From Rhodoferax fermentans (lineage in GTDB: Bacteria > Pseudomonadota > Gammaproteobacteria > Burkholderiales > Burkholderiaceae_C): 64,000 nucleotides of DNA. This document shows, one piece after another, positions 39,101 through 49,305 of the stretch. Position 1 is the stretch's first letter, and each line of letters opens with the position of its first letter. The notes beneath the pieces are model-generated. The model was not told the origin of the DNA, did no database searches, and saw only the letters and a list, made by a program, of their open reading frames with translations. The position numbers and the translations under genes are program-made. The DNA lies in the NCBI RefSeq assembly GCF_002017865.1, contig NZ_MTJN01000002.1:3410001-3474000 (forward strand), in the 5' to 3' direction.

Positions 39101-39871
39101 TCAGACTGAACGCTGGCGCAGTGCCTCGTACAGGCAAACGCCGCTGGCCACCGAGACGTTCAGGCTCTCGACCGCACCCCGCATCGGGATGCTGACCAGT
39201 TCATCGCAGGTTTTGGCGGTCAACGCCCGCATGCCGTCACCCTCGGCGCCCAGCACCAGCGCCACCGGGCCTTTGAAATCGGTCTGGTACAGGGTGCGCG
39301 GTGCCACGTCGCTGGTCCCGATGATCCAGATGTTGCGTTCCTTGAGCTCGTTCAAGGTGCGCGCCAGATTGGTCACCATGAAATACGGCACGGTTTCTGC
39401 CGCACCGCTGGCCACCTTGGCCACCGTGGCGTTGATGCCGGCTGCGTGGTCCTTGGGCGCAATCACCGCATGCACACCGGCGCCGTCGGCGACGCGCAGG
39501 CAAGCGCCCAGGTTGTGCGGGTCGGTCACGCCGTCGAGCACCAGAATCAGCGGCTGTTCACGCTCAGCCACGGGTTTGTCGAGGTTCGCAGCTTCGAGTT
39601 GCTCCAGCAACTCGTCGAGCGAAGTCACCTGCGCCAGCTCATGCACACGCGCTGCCACACCCTGGTGGCCATGGCTGCCAGCCAGCTTGGCCAGGCGCAT
39701 GCCATCGGCCTCGATCAGGCGCACACCGGCTTCATTGACCTTCTCAACAAACTGGCGCATGCGCGCGTCGCGCCGGGTCGGCTCAAAATAGATTTCGACG
39801 ATGGATTGCGGCGCGGTCTTCAGGCGCACGCCCACGGCATGGAAGCCGAACAGAACTTTGGGGGTAGACAT
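39101..39871 (-). CDS. rlmB: RlmB, 23S rRNA Gm2251 2'-O-methyltransferase
   Basis: A 256-residue SpoU/TrmH-family methyltransferase. The N-terminal substrate-binding domain begins VLFGFHAVGVRLK. The SPOUT domain has LILVLDGVTDPHNLGACLRVADGAGVHAVI, LVLGAEGDGMR and the knot segment IPMRGAVESLNVSVASGVCLYE. It modifies G2251 in the peptidyl-transferase loop. I start at ATG 39871 (MSTPKVLFG) rather than eight codons upstream. Confidence 0.95.
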   Translation of the reverse strand: MSTPKVLFGFHAVGVRLKTAPQSIVEIYFEPTRRDARMRQFVEKVNEAGVRLIEADGMRLAKLAGSHGHQGVAARVHELAQVTSLDELLEQLEAANLDKPVAEREQPLILVLDGVTDPHNLGACLRVADGAGVHAVIAPKDHAAGINATVAKVASGAAETVPYFMVTNLARTLNELKERNIWIIGTSDVAPRTLYQTDFKGPVALVLGAEGDGMRALTAKTCDELVSIPMRGAVESLNVSVASGVCLYEALRQRSV

Positions 39872-39923
39872 GGCGCCATTATCGCTGGCACACACCTAAC
39901 CAGGCCGTCCCGTCGAAGTGGTC

Positions 39924-40862
39924 ATGTTCTGGCGTTACAGTCCTGTGGTGAGCTCTACTTCGACACCCCTTCATACCCATTCCCACCACGGCAACCTTCG
40001 CAGCATTTCGGCCATGCTGGTGGCTGTGGGCTTTTTTGCTTTCATGGACACCATCTTGAAAGTGCTGTCCACCCATTACCCGGCCCTGCAGGTTGCCGCG
40101 TTGCGCGGCTGGGTGGCGCTGCCGCTGATCCTGGTCTGGATCCAGTGGCGTGGCAGCTGGCACACGCTGCTGCGCATCCGCTGGCCGCTGCACCTGCTGC
40201 GCGGTGTGTTGGGCATTTGTATGCTGAGCCTGTTCACCTTCGGCGTCAAACAGCTGCCCCTGGCCAATGCCTACACCTTGTTTTTTATCGCCCCGATTCT
40301 GATCACCTTGCTGGCGGCCCCGGTGCTGCGCGAAAAAGTGCCACGTGCACACTGGTGGTCGGTGCTGGCTGGCATGGTCGGTGTGGTGGTCGCATTGCGT
40401 CCGGGCACCGACGGGCTGGTGAGCTGGGGCGGGCTGGCGGTGTTGGCGGCCGCCGTGTGTTACGCGGTGGCGGCGGTGGCGGCACGGCTGTCGAGCCGCA
40501 CCGACTCCAACGAGAGCATGATGTTGTGGATCATGGTGATGGTGGCGCTGGGCGCCGGGGCTTTGGCGGCACCGAACTGGGTCACTATCCGCACCGACGA
40601 CCTCTGGCTGCTCGCGGCGCTGGCGCTGGCCGGTTTTGGTGGCCAGCTGGCCATCACCGAGGCTTTTCGGCATGGTCAGGCCTCGGCCGTGGCGCCGTTT
40701 GAATACACGGCCCTGGCCTGGGGCCTGGGTGTGGACTGGCTGATCTGGGACACCCTGCCCGACCACTACACCCTGCTGGGTGGTGCCATCATCATCGCCA
40801 GCGGTCTGTATGTGGTGCGGCACGAACGCAAAGCCGCTGCCGTGCTGATCGAGCGGCCCTGA
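39924..40862 (+). CDS. EamA-family (drug/metabolite) transporter
   Basis: A 312-residue exporter with about ten membrane helices in two EamA repeats (roughly 25-155 and 170-295). SLFTFGVKQLPLANAYTLFFIAPILITLLAAPVLREKV is a typical first-repeat sequence, and AVAPFEYTALAWGLGVDWLIWDTLP the second. The substrate cannot be predicted. GTG 39918 is an alternative start; the N-terminus is soluble and His-rich (HTHSHHG). It is divergent from rlmB. Confidence 0.87.
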   Translation: MFWRYSPVVSSTSTPLHTHSHHGNLRSISAMLVAVGFFAFMDTILKVLSTHYPALQVAALRGWVALPLILVWIQWRGSWHTLLRIRWPLHLLRGVLGICMLSLFTFGVKQLPLANAYTLFFIAPILITLLAAPVLREKVPRAHWWSVLAGMVGVVVALRPGTDGLVSWGGLAVLAAAVCYAVAAVAARLSSRTDSNESMMLWIMVMVALGAGALAAPNWVTIRTDDLWLLAALALAGFGGQLAITEAFRHGQASAVAPFEYTALAWGLGVDWLIWDTLPDHYTLLGGAIIIASGLYVVRHERKAAAVLIERP

Positions 40863-40920
40863 TCTGAGCGGCGGGGCCAGCCAGCCACGTTCCTGCGCCA
40901 ACCCACTTTGGAAAGAGGGT

Positions 40921-41979
40921 ATGAACAACACCTTGCACAAACTGCTGCACCAAGCCAGCCAACTGACCCAATCCGGCCGCCTGGCAGAAGCCACCGCGGC
41001 CATCCAGCGCCTGTTGCACGGCAAGCGGCCAGGGGCCGCGCCCGTCCCCAGCGCCAGCCCGGCTGCCGCACCCGATGTGCGCGATGGCGGCGTGATTGAA
41101 GTCAACACCGCTGGCACGGCCAAGCTCAGCCAGGGCGAATTCATCAGCGGCAGCCACAGCCACCAGCAGTTGACCCGCCGCTACAAACTGTATGTGCCAG
41201 CCGGACACCTTGGCGAATCCCTGCCCCTGGTGGTGATGCTGCATGGCTGCAAACAAAACCCGGACGACTTTGCCGCAGGCACCGGCATGAACCAGCGCGC
41301 ACAGGCCCAGGGCTTTTTTGTGCTGTATCCCGAACAAGCCGCAGATGCCAACCCGTCTGCCTGCTGGAACTGGTTCCAACACCAGCACCAGCAACGCGGC
41401 GCCGGGGAACCCGCCCTGATCGCCAGCCTGACCCTGGACATCATCGCGCAGTACGGTATCGACGCCCAACGTGTGTATGTGGCCGGGCTGTCGGCCGGGG
41501 GCGCCATGGCGGCGGTGCTGGCGGTGGCCTACCCGGATATTTTTGCCGCTGTGGGTGTGCATTCGGGCCTGCCTGCGGGCGCGGCCAGCAATGTGGCACA
41601 GGCGCTGATGGTCATGAAACGGGGTCGCACATCGGCCACACCGGCCACATCGGCCATCAGCCTGCCCACCATCGTGTTTCACGGGGATGCCGACAGCACC
41701 GTGCACCCCCACAATGGTGAACAACTGGTGGCCAGCGCCCGGGGTCAGGCCCCAGGCCAGCCTCAGGTGGAACACGGGCTCAGTGCCCAGGGGCAGGCCT
41801 ACACCCGCACCATCTGGCCCGCCCAGCCCGGCCAGGCGGCGGTGGAATACTGGCAATTACATGGCGCCGGGCATGCCTGGTCAGGCGGTCGCGCTGAGGG
41901 CTCGTTCACCAACCCGCAAGGTGTGGACGCCAGCGCCGAGATGCTGCGTTTTTTCTGGAGCCAGCGGAGCGGGAACTAG
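40921..41979 (+). CDS. PHB depolymerase-family esterase (LpqC type)
   Basis: A 352-residue alpha/beta hydrolase of the PHB depolymerase esterase family. Motifs are LPLVVMLHGCKQNPDDFAAGTGMNQ (oxyanion region), VLYPEQ, CWNWF and GLS191AGGAMA (nucleophile). Asp in FHGDADSTVHPHNGEQ and His in HGAGHAWSGG complete the triad. The first 60 residues are low-complexity and there is no clear signal peptide, so it is probably cytoplasmic or acts on short esters. AAAGAGGG precedes the ATG. Confidence 0.88.
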   Translation: MNNTLHKLLHQASQLTQSGRLAEATAAIQRLLHGKRPGAAPVPSASPAAAPDVRDGGVIEVNTAGTAKLSQGEFISGSHSHQQLTRRYKLYVPAGHLGESLPLVVMLHGCKQNPDDFAAGTGMNQRAQAQGFFVLYPEQAADANPSACWNWFQHQHQQRGAGEPALIASLTLDIIAQYGIDAQRVYVAGLSAGGAMAAVLAVAYPDIFAAVGVHSGLPAGAASNVAQALMVMKRGRTSATPATSAISLPTIVFHGDADSTVHPHNGEQLVASARGQAPGQPQVEHGLSAQGQAYTRTIWPAQPGQAAVEYWQLHGAGHAWSGGRAEGSFTNPQGVDASAEMLRFFWSQRSGN

Positions 41980-41981
41980 GT

Positions 41982-42611
41982 TCAGAGTTTGGGGATACGG
42001 ATGCGGCTCACCATCAGCGAGCCCGACACCGCAAACATCAGCACCAAGGGGTGCAAAGTGAAGCCCGCAATGCTGACACTGCCAAACCACAACGCCTGGT
42101 GCAAGGCGCCCTGCGAGGCAGCCAGCCCCAGCACCCCCACCAGCAGCAAAGAGGTCGGGATGGGTGTGCCCTCAAAATGTTTGACCTTGCCTTGGCCCTC
42201 CTGCGAAAAGGCCTCGGCCGTCACGTTGTATCGCGCCAGGCGCGACACCCCACAGGCCACAAAAGCGGTCAGGATGACACGGTCATACAGACCCTGCATG
42301 CCACAACCATAAGCAATCAAGGCAGGCGCCACCCCAAACGAGATCACGTCGGCCAACGAGTCGAGCTCACGCCCGAGCACCGAGGTTTTTTGGCGCCAAC
42401 GGGCAATACGGCCGTCCAGCACATCAAAAATGAAGGCCGCCAGCACCAGCCAGCAGGCGTAGTAGACGTGGGTCACCAGACCGGTTTGCAGGTAGGTCAT
42501 GATCGAAAACATGGCCCCGGTGCCACAAATCGCGTTGCCCAGCGTGAACCAGTCGGCCAGCGTGAACTCGCGAATCATCTGAAAAGGTTTTTTGGGATCG
42601 TTGGTACTCAT
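41982..42611 (-). CDS. pssA: Phosphatidylserine synthase (CDP-alcohol phosphotransferase)
   Basis: A 209-residue integral membrane enzyme with the CDP-alcohol phosphotransferase signature: D63, D66-G67, A70-R71, G80, D84 and D88 in DVLDGRIARWRQKTSVLG-RELDSLAD. The following SFGVAPALIAYG is typical of PssA. It makes phosphatidylserine from CDP-diacylglycerol and serine, the first step to phosphatidylethanolamine. It converges on the PHB-esterase gene with two bases between. Confidence 0.93.
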   Translation of the reverse strand: MSTNDPKKPFQMIREFTLADWFTLGNAICGTGAMFSIMTYLQTGLVTHVYYACWLVLAAFIFDVLDGRIARWRQKTSVLGRELDSLADVISFGVAPALIAYGCGMQGLYDRVILTAFVACGVSRLARYNVTAEAFSQEGQGKVKHFEGTPIPTSLLLVGVLGLAASQGALHQALWFGSVSIAGFTLHPLVLMFAVSGSLMVSRIRIPKL

Positions 42612-42666
42612 ACCCGGAGGTTAACCCACTCAGGCCACCCGCTGACCAAACCCACAATGCAAACCA

Positions 42667-43104
42667 TCAGGTCGGCGGCAGGTTCTCGACCACTTTTTTG
42701 CCCATGCTCACACGTGGTTCAAGCTCATAACCCAGCGCCTCGTAAAACGACGCCATTGAAGCATTGCCGGCAATGATCTGCAGGTTGATCTTCAGGCAGC
42801 CACGGGCGGTGAGTGCCTGTTCGGCATACCGCACCAGCGCCTTGCCAAGACCCTGCTGGCGGTGCTCGGGATGCACTGCCACCGCATACAACCAGCCCCG
42901 GTGACCGTCGTAACCGGCGAGCACCGTCCCGATCACGGTGTCATCTGCCACCGCCACAAAAAACAGGCCATCCGGCGCCGCCAGCTTCTTGTCAATCGCC
43001 AGACCCGGCTTGTTGTGGCTGTCTTCGTAACCAAAAACGGTTTCCCACAAGGCAATCACCTGGCGGCGGTGGGCCGTGTCGTTGTAGTCGATGATGGTGT
43101 GCAT
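42667..43104 (-). CDS. GNAT-family acetyltransferase (YpeA-like)
   Basis: A 145-residue GNAT N-acetyltransferase. The acetyl-CoA-binding motif is LYAVAVHPEHRQQGLGKALVRYAEQAL, followed by LQIIAGNASMASFYEALGYELEPR. It resembles the YpeA group. The substrate is unknown; such enzymes act on proteins, amino acids or small amines. Confidence 0.9.
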   Translation of the reverse strand: MHTIIDYNDTAHRRQVIALWETVFGYEDSHNKPGLAIDKKLAAPDGLFFVAVADDTVIGTVLAGYDGHRGWLYAVAVHPEHRQQGLGKALVRYAEQALTARGCLKINLQIIAGNASMASFYEALGYELEPRVSMGKKVVENLPPT

Positions 43105-43166
43105 AACCTACTCCGATGAAACAAAAGGTGGAAATCAACTCAACAATAAGCCAATGGGTAGCAAAT

Positions 43167-43934
43167 TCAGTCTTTCCTCGACTTCATCACTGTCCAAAAC
43201 GGGATAGACACTTGATCAAATTGGGTGCAAAGAACCTTCCCAACATGTTTCTGCATTCCTTTACCGTCCAGCATAACTTCAGCAATGAAGGTGCCGAGAA
43301 CATCTTCAAGGAATGTGTTCATCTCTGTAAGCAACTCAACCAATTGTCCAATTAGAAGATCGACTGCCTCTCGAAGATTAGGATGTCCGAGCTGACTGAA
43401 CATCCATTCTTGCGCTACCGAGTCTGCGCCATCGTAAAACGTGTTTCCTGACTGTTCTCCAAGAAATACATAGTCATCCACCCAAGAATCGTCAGGCTTT
43501 ACGTGAGGCTCCCAGTCCTCAAAACTTGGAAAATGAAAAACCATGCCGTTGCGCAGAGGGATCAACCATGAAGCAGCATCAATTGCAGCATTCAGCTTGA
43601 CCAGCCGGTTTTGACCATCAACCATTCTCGGCAGAATCAAGTTGTGCAATGTCGAGGCGAGTTGCTTGTTCATTCGAATGGCCTTGCTTGCCTCGCGTAT
43701 CTTCCCTGATGCCAGACGAAACATGAACATCGCCTGCCCATTTTCGGGGCGGAAGCGTGCAGGTCGCGAATCTTCATGCTTCGGTAGAGCAAAACTGACA
43801 ATTTTCTGCAGGCTCATCAGCTCATTGAAGATGTGCCCCAACAGGTAGTACGAAAAACGGTTTTCATCTGACAGCCTCTTGACAGCGTCAAGCGGAACTC
43901 TCAGTTCGTACATATCAACAGAGCGGCTGGCCAT
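43167..43934 (-). CDS. Hypothetical AT-rich protein with RNGMVFH motif
   Basis: A 255-residue protein I do not recognise. It is mainly helical in character, with no signal peptide or membrane helix. R128-N-G-M-V-F-H134 fits Rx4-6H as in HEPN domains, here with five residues between. Base composition is clearly lower in GC than the neighbouring pssA and purL, suggesting recent acquisition. GGAGGA lies just before ATG 43934; an ATG four codons upstream would swallow it. No partner gene is beside it. HEPN assignment is speculative. Confidence 0.75.
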   Translation of the reverse strand: MASRSVDMYELRVPLDAVKRLSDENRFSYYLLGHIFNELMSLQKIVSFALPKHEDSRPARFRPENGQAMFMFRLASGKIREASKAIRMNKQLASTLHNLILPRMVDGQNRLVKLNAAIDAASWLIPLRNGMVFHFPSFEDWEPHVKPDDSWVDDYVFLGEQSGNTFYDGADSVAQEWMFSQLGHPNLREAVDLLIGQLVELLTEMNTFLEDVLGTFIAEVMLDGKGMQKHVGKVLCTQFDQVSIPFWTVMKSRKD

Positions 43935-44072
43935 GACTTCCTCCATCTTGCTGTGATCTGTGAAAACGTCAGGTCACTTGTAGCTCCAAAACATTACATA
44001 CAAGTGCTGGCGATGATCGGACCAGTTCCATCTCTCGATTTACGTCCTTTACGAGCCCGGGCGGGGAACAGA

Positions 44073-47000
44073 TCACCCCACCCACTTCCTCGCATTGCGC
44101 CACAGCTGCATCCACGGGCTCAAACCTGACACATCCTGGTCCGTCCAGCTCATCTGCACGTTGCGGAAGACGCGTTCGGGGTGCGGCATCATGGCGGTGA
44201 AGCGACCATCGGCCGTGGTCACGGCGGTCAGGCCGCCGGGGCTGCCGTTCGGGTTGAACGGGTAGGCTTCGGTGGCGGCACCGCTGTTGTCCACATAACG
44301 CATGGTGGCAATCGCCTTGTCGGCATTGCCCCGGTACTTGAAGTTGGCAAAACCTTCGCCGTGTGCCACCGCAATCGGCAGGCGTGCACCGGCCAGGCCC
44401 TGGAAGAACAGCGATGTCGATTCCAGCACTTCCACCAGGCTCAGGCGGGCTTCAAAACGTTCACTCTGGTTGGTGGTGAAACGCGGCCAGTCTTGTGCGC
44501 CGGGGATGATGTCGGCCAGTTCGGCAAACATCTGGCAGCCGTTGCACACGCCCAAACCAAAGGTATCAGCACGGCCGAAGAAGGCCTTGAATTGGTCCGC
44601 CAGCACCGGGTTGAAGGTGATCGAGCGTGCCCAGCCAATGCCAGCGCCAAGCGTGTCACCATAAGAGAAGCCGCCGCAGGCGACCACGCCCTTGAAGTCG
44701 GCCAGGTTGGCGCGGCCCGTTTGCAGGTCGGTCATGTGCACGTCAAAGGCTTCAAAACCGGCCTCGGTGAAGGCGTAGGCCATTTCCACATGCGAGTTGA
44801 CACCCTGCTCGCGCAACACCGCCACCTTGGGGCGGGCCAGCACAATGGCGGGGGATGCTATTTCTTTCGCAGCTGCCTGCCCTTGTTCCAAAAGGGCTAG
44901 CGCCTGATTTGGCAGATAAACATGCAAACCCGGGTCAGCCGGTGCACCTGCGGCGGCGTGTTCGGCATCGGCACAGGCGGGGTTGTCGCGTTGCTGGCAG
45001 ATCTTCCAGCTGGTGGCGTCCCACACCTGGTGCAGGTCGGCCAGTTTGGCGCTGAAAACGGCCTTGGCGTCGCGCCAGACCTGGATCTCACCGACGCCAG
45101 CCTGGATCTCGGACGCCACCGGACGGGTTTTGCCGATGATGTGGCTGTGTTGGCTCAAGTGGTGCTCACGCAGGGTTTGCAACACGACGCTGCGATCTGC
45201 CGTGCGCACCTGCAGCACCACACCAAGTTCTTCGTTGAACAGGGCTTTGAGCGTGAGTTCGTCGCGGCGGCCGCTGATCTGGCCTGCCCAGTTTTTGCTG
45301 TCGCCCACATCCATGCGGCTGTCAGAAATGCCGTCACCCTCGGTGACCAGCATGTCCACATTGAGCGCCACACCCACATGACCGGCAAAGGCCATTTCAC
45401 ACACGCTGGCAAACAGGCCGCCGTCACTGCGGTCGTGGTAAGCCAGGATCTGGCCCTGGGCGCGCAAGGCATTCACCGCGTTGACCAGGTTGATCAGGTC
45501 TTGCGGCTGGTCCAGATCGGGCACGGTGTCCCCCATCTGGCCCAGGGTTTGCGCCAGGATGCTGCCGCCCATACGGTTCTGGCCACGGCCCAGATCGACC
45601 AGGATCAGCGAGGTGTCGTCCAGCGCGTTCAACTGCGGCGTGAGCGTGCCACGCACATCCGCCAGCGACGCAAACGCGGTGACGATCAGCGACACCGGCG
45701 AAGCCACCTTTTTGGCCTCACCATCGGCCTGCCACTGGGTGCGCATCGAGAGGGAGTCTTTGCCGACCGGGATACTGATCCCTAAGGCCGGGCACAACTC
45801 CAGCCCAACCGCTTTCACGGTTTCATAGAGTGCCGCGTCTTCGCCAGGCTCACCACAAGCGGCCATCCAGTTGGCCGAGAGTTTCACGCGGTCCAATTCC
45901 ATCGGTGCGGCCAGCAGGTTGGTAATGGCCTCCGCCACCGCCATGCGGCCCGACGCGGGCGCATTCACCGTGGCCAGCGGGGTGCGTTCACCCAGGGCCA
46001 TGGCTTCACCGGCAAAACCCTTGAAGTCGGCCAGCGTCACCGCGCAGTCGGCCACCGGCACCTGCCAGGGGCCAACCATCTGGTCGCGGTGGCTCAAACC
46101 ACCCACGGTGCGGTCACCAATCGTGACCAGAAAACGTTTGGACGCCACGGTGGGGTGCGCGAGCACGTCGATGGCGGTTTGTTGCAGCGTGGCATCGGTC
46201 AGATTCAGGGGGGCAAACACACGTTCGACCGAAGCCACATCGCGGTGCATCTTGGGCGGTTTACCCAGCAGCACATTCATCGGCATGTCAACCGGCAAGT
46301 CGGCCTCGGACTGCACCACTTGGCGCTCGGCCAAATCCACTGCACCGACGGTCAGCTGGCGCGCCTCGGTGGCGACACCCACCACCGCAAACGGGCAGCG
46401 CTCACGCTCACACAGGGCTTGAAAACCCGGCAAAGCATCGGCAGCGATGGCCAGCACATAACGTTCCTGGCTTTCGTTGGACCAGATTTCTTTGGGCGCG
46501 AGGCCACTTTCTTCGAGCGGTACCGAACGCAGGTCGAACAAGGCACCACGTTGGGCGTCGTTGCTCAGCTCGGGGAAGGCGTTGCTCAGGCCACCGGCGC
46601 CCACGTCGTGGATCGCCAGAATGGGGTTGGCTGTGCCTTGCAACCAGCACTGGTTGATGACTTCTTGCGCACGGCGCTGGATTTCGGGGTTGCCACGCTG
46701 CACCGAGTCAAAGTCCAGGTGCGCGGCGTTGGCACCGGTGGTCATGGAGCTGGCGGCGCCGCCGCCCATGCCGATGCGCATGCCCGGACCACCGAGCTGG
46801 ATCAGCAGGCTGCCTGCGGGGAATTCGATCTTGTGGGTTTGGCTCTGGTCAATCACACCCAGGCCACCGGCCAGCATGATCGGCTTGTGGTAACCACGCT
46901 GTTCGGTCTGCGTTGTGGCCAGGCCTTGGGCGTCTTTGACGGTGTAGCTCAAAGACTGCTCGTATTCGCGGAAGTAACCGAGCAAATTGGGGCGACCAAA

Positions 47001-48167
47001 CTCGTTGTTGAAGGCGGCGCCACCGAGTGGGCCGTCGGTCATGATCTGCAACGGGCTGGCGATGTGGGCCGGTTTGCCATACGCAGCGCTTTGGCCCCAA
47101 TCGAGTTTGGAGACGGTGAAGCCGGTCAGCCCCGCCTTGGGTTTGGAGCCGCGCCCGGTGGCGCCCTCGTCACGGATTTCACCACCGGCACCGGTGGCCG
47201 CGCCGGGGAATGGAGAGATCGCTGTGGGGTGGTTGTGGGTTTCCACCTTCATCAGGATGTGTTGTGTGGCACTTTCTTTTTGATAGCTGGGGGCGCTTAC
47301 CTCATCAGGGCCAGAGGCCGATTTGGCACTGAAGCGTTCCACCTGCGCCCCGGCCATCACCGAGGCGTTGTCAGAGTAGGCCACCAGCATGTGCTGCGGG
47401 TTGGTCTGGTGCGTGTGGCGGATCATGCCAAACAGGCTCTTGTCCTGCGCCACACCGTCGATGGTGAACTGCGCGTTGAAGATCTTGTGGCGGCAGTGTT
47501 CGCTGTTGGCCTGGGCAAACATCATCAGCTCGACATCGGTGGGGTTGCGCTGCAGCTGGGTGAAGGCATTGACCAGGTATTCGATCTCATCCGCCGCCAA
47601 AGCCAGGCCAAACTCGGTGTTGGCGGCCAGCAGCGCGGCCTTGCCACCACCCAGCACATCCACATGGGCCATCGGTGTGGCGGGTAACTCGGTGAACAGG
47701 TCCAGGGCCTGGGCGCGATCGAACATCACACTTTCGGTCATGCGGTCGTGCAACAGCTCGGCAATTTGCGCCAGTTGTTCGGTGTTGAGGGTCGGTTTGG
47801 ACAACAAACCACTTTTGAGCGACACGTGGTATTCCACGATGCGCTCCACCCGTTTGATGGCCAGACCGCAGTTGTGCGCAATGTCGGTGGCTTTGGAGGC
47901 CCAGGGTGACACGGTGCCAAAACGGGGTGTCACCACAATCAGTGCGCCATCATTTGGACCTGCGTAGGGGTCGCCATAGGTCAACAAGGCGGCCAGCTGG
48001 TCTTTCAGGGCGGGTGTAGGTGCGTCCACACTGGCCACCAGATGCACATAACGTGCGGCAATGCCGTTGATCTTGTCATGCACAGCTTGCAGGGCTGGCA
48101 GGAGTTGCTGGACACGGAAGGCGCTGAGAGCGCTGCCGCCCTCAAAAGGGGTGAGATGCAGGGTCAC
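44073..48167 (-). CDS. purL: PurL, phosphoribosylformylglycinamidine synthase
   Basis: A 1364-residue single-chain FGAM synthase, the fourth step of purine synthesis. It has [11 protein letters not shown] and [30 protein letters not shown] in the first synthetase half, and [10 protein letters not shown] and [11 protein letters not shown] in the second. The C-terminal glutaminase domain has GVCNGCQ (nucleophile Cys) and [11 protein letters not shown] 48167 starts the family-like [11 protein letters not shown]; a TTG 17 codons upstream adds unrelated residues. Two copies of the dispersed repeat lie in frame, at about residues 277-299 and 1085-1104, both in surface or linker regions. Confidence 0.95.
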   Translation of the reverse strand: MTLHLTPFEGGSALSAFRVQQLLPALQAVHDKINGIAARYVHLVASVDAPTPALKDQLAALLTYGDPYAGPNDGALIVVTPRFGTVSPWASKATDIAHNCGLAIKRVERIVEYHVSLKSGLLSKPTLNTEQLAQIAELLHDRMTESVMFDRAQALDLFTELPATPMAHVDVLGGGKAALLAANTEFGLALAADEIEYLVNAFTQLQRNPTDVELMMFAQANSEHCRHKIFNAQFTIDGVAQDKSLFGMIRHTHQTNPQHMLVAYSDNASVMAGAQVERFSAKSASGPDEVSAPSYQKESATQHILMKVETHNHPTAISPFPGAATGAGGEIRDEGATGRGSKPKAGLTGFTVSKLDWGQSAAYGKPAHIASPLQIMTDGPLGGAAFNNEFGRPNLLGYFREYEQSLSYTVKDAQGLATTQTEQRGYHKPIMLAGGLGVIDQSQTHKIEFPAGSLLIQLGGPGMRIGMGGGAASSMTTGANAAHLDFDSVQRGNPEIQRRAQEVINQCWLQGTANPILAIHDVGAGGLSNAFPELSNDAQRGALFDLRSVPLEESGLAPKEIWSNESQERYVLAIAADALPGFQALCERERCPFAVVGVATEARQLTVGAVDLAERQVVQSEADLPVDMPMNVLLGKPPKMHRDVASVERVFAPLNLTDATLQQTAIDVLAHPTVASKRFLVTIGDRTVGGLSHRDQMVGPWQVPVADCAVTLADFKGFAGEAMALGERTPLATVNAPASGRMAVAEAITNLLAAPMELDRVKLSANWMAACGEPGEDAALYETVKAVGLELCPALGISIPVGKDSLSMRTQWQADGEAKKVASPVSLIVTAFASLADVRGTLTPQLNALDDTSLILVDLGRGQNRMGGSILAQTLGQMGDTVPDLDQPQDLINLVNAVNALRAQGQILAYHDRSDGGLFASVCEMAFAGHVGVALNVDMLVTEGDGISDSRMDVGDSKNWAGQISGRRDELTLKALFNEELGVVLQVRTADRSVVLQTLREHHLSQHSHIIGKTRPVASEIQAGVGEIQVWRDAKAVFSAKLADLHQVWDATSWKICQQRDNPACADAEHAAAGAPADPGLHVYLPNQALALLEQGQAAAKEIASPAIVLARPKVAVLREQGVNSHVEMAYAFTEAGFEAFDVHMTDLQTGRANLADFKGVVACGGFSYGDTLGAGIGWARSITFNPVLADQFKAFFGRADTFGLGVCNGCQMFAELADIIPGAQDWPRFTTNQSERFEARLSLVEVLESTSLFFQGLAGARLPIAVAHGEGFANFKYRGNADKAIATMRYVDNSGAATEAYPFNPNGSPGGLTAVTTADGRFTAMMPHPERVFRNVQMSWTDQDVSGLSPWMQLWRNARKWVG
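44855..44912 (-). repeat. Dispersed palindromic repeat, copy inside purL (linker before glutaminase domain)
   Basis: GATGCTATT, then AGCTGCCTGCCCTTGTTCCA and AAAGGGCTAGCGCCTGATTT align well with the copy at 20273 in the same orientation; the core is at 44879-44897. In frame it encodes about [19 protein letters not shown], in the variable linker before the glutaminase domain. Confidence 0.75.
47269..47334 (-). repeat. Dispersed palindromic repeat, copy inside purL (before the THNHP motif)
   Basis: CTTTTTGATAGCTGGGGGCG, then CTTACCTCATCAGGGCCAGA and GGCCGATTTGGCACTGA match the 20273 copy in the same orientation, with a decayed core at 47292-47312. It encodes about [20 protein letters not shown], just ahead of the conserved [11 protein letters not shown] strand. 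Confidence 0.75.
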
Positions 48168-48294
48168 GGTGGGGGCCTGGAAAGAGATGGACAAAACGGG
48201 ACAGCACTGGCGGCGCAAGCCGCTGGCCGGACGGGGCCGAAACTGGACCGAATTTTAGCCGGGCGAACTTGCCCGCCATCGGCCTGGGGCCGCG

Positions 48295-48708
48295 CTAGCG
48301 CGGTGCAGGGGGCCGAGGGCGGCCCAGCCACAGGCCCGCCATCAGCATCAGCGCCGCCAGCACCCCCAGCATCGGCACAAACAGGAAAATCAAGGCGCCC
48401 TGCGGATCGGGGTGAATGTAGAGGGTGTCCACATAGGCCCAGGTTCCCAGCACCAGATACAGCGCCGCCAGGCCCAGCACCCACCAGGTCGCCACAGCGC
48501 GGCCCCGCACCAGCCGGGCACAGCCCCAGATCAACACCCAGGGCAAGGCCACCCAGGTCACAAAAAACAGCGCAAAAACGATCTTCCCACCCGGGTGAAA
48601 GTCGCGCAGCAGCAGCGCCAGATGGCTCAGCACACCCGCGGCGGCCACCAGCTGCGCCACGCGCAACGGCCGCGTCCAAAGCGGCTGCTTGTCAGTGCCG
48701 GGCACCAT
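48295..48708 (-). CDS. Small membrane protein, unknown
   Basis: A 137-residue protein with about four membrane helices (roughly 17-35, 45-66, 72-92 and 105-127) and a proline/arginine tail. ATG 48708 lies inside the preceding gene (48692-48982), so the two probably form one unit. The frame extends to 48843 on the same strand, but that part has no protein character. I do not recognise the family. Confidence 0.6.
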   Translation of the reverse strand: MVPGTDKQPLWTRPLRVAQLVAAAGVLSHLALLLRDFHPGGKIVFALFFVTWVALPWVLIWGCARLVRGRAVATWWVLGLAALYLVLGTWAYVDTLYIHPDPQGALIFLFVPMLGVLAALMLMAGLWLGRPRPPAPR

Positions 48709-48982
48709 CGTGCGACATCTCCCGACGGCGTTTGAGGGCCCGCCTGGCCTCTGACACAGCCACCCACAGCGTGTCACCCAACAACAAGGGGTACAGCAGC
48801 AACAAGTCCACCCGGATATTGCATTCACCGCTGCACAACACACGCTTGGCCATCAAGACCTCGTAGATCGCATAGACCAGCCAGACAAGCGCCAGCACAA
48901 GCCAGCGCCTGGAGCCGAGCCAGCGCCACAACATCAGCAACACCGTGGCCACCAGGACAGCGATGACACTTGCCTCAACCAT
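48692..48982 (-). CDS. Small membrane protein, unknown
   Basis: A 96-residue protein with two to three hydrophobic segments (about 5-20, 26-45 and 60-78) separated by basic turns, and a charged end (ARRALKRRREMSHDGARH). It overlaps the next gene by 17 bases and the previous one by 8. Family not recognised. Confidence 0.6.
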   Translation of the reverse strand: MVEASVIAVLVATVLLMLWRWLGSRRWLVLALVWLVYAIYEVLMAKRVLCSGECNIRVDLLLLYPLLLGDTLWVAVSEARRALKRRREMSHDGARH

Positions 48983-49256
48983 CAAGAGCTCCTACCAAAA
49001 AGTCAACACCTGTCAGACTCACTTCACACCTCTCTTTCTGCCAGACACAGGCGACTGTGACCGATACCAGCGTCAGCCCCCAAGGCAGCGCCCAGCTCAG
49101 GCCACCCGCCACAACTCCCGTCAACAGCAGCCACACGCAGGGGTGCATCTGTTTCACGGCCTCAGCAAAGGCCAGCGGAAGCTTGGGGTGGGTAGGTTTG
49201 GCATCGGAAACACGATAGCAGAACCTTGGGGCCTGGTCCAACCAGCGCTGGGCCAT
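48975..49256 (-). CDS. Possible small membrane protein
   Basis: A 93-residue candidate from ATG 49256, with a polar N-terminal 45 residues and two adjoining hydrophobic helices (CVWLLLTGVVAGGLSWALPWGLTLVSVTVACVW). It overlaps the next gene by 8 bases and has plausible coding content. The frame continues into the start of the divergent map gene, which cannot all be real. Support is the tight overlap and hydrophobicity only. Confidence 0.4.
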   Translation of the reverse strand: MAQRWLDQAPRFCYRVSDAKPTHPKLPLAFAEAVKQMHPCVWLLLTGVVAGGLSWALPWGLTLVSVTVACVWQKERCEVSLTGVDFLVGALDG

Positions 49257-49305
49257 CTGCCCCCACTGCCACAGGGGGCCAGACCCTCGGGGATAATCGG
49301 ACCCC

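Noticed and set aside
48042..48866. Long forward frame (274 codons) opposite purL and the small membrane genes
   Set aside because: It is proline- and arginine-rich antisense sequence typical of GC-rich shadow frames; the reverse-strand genes have real protein features.
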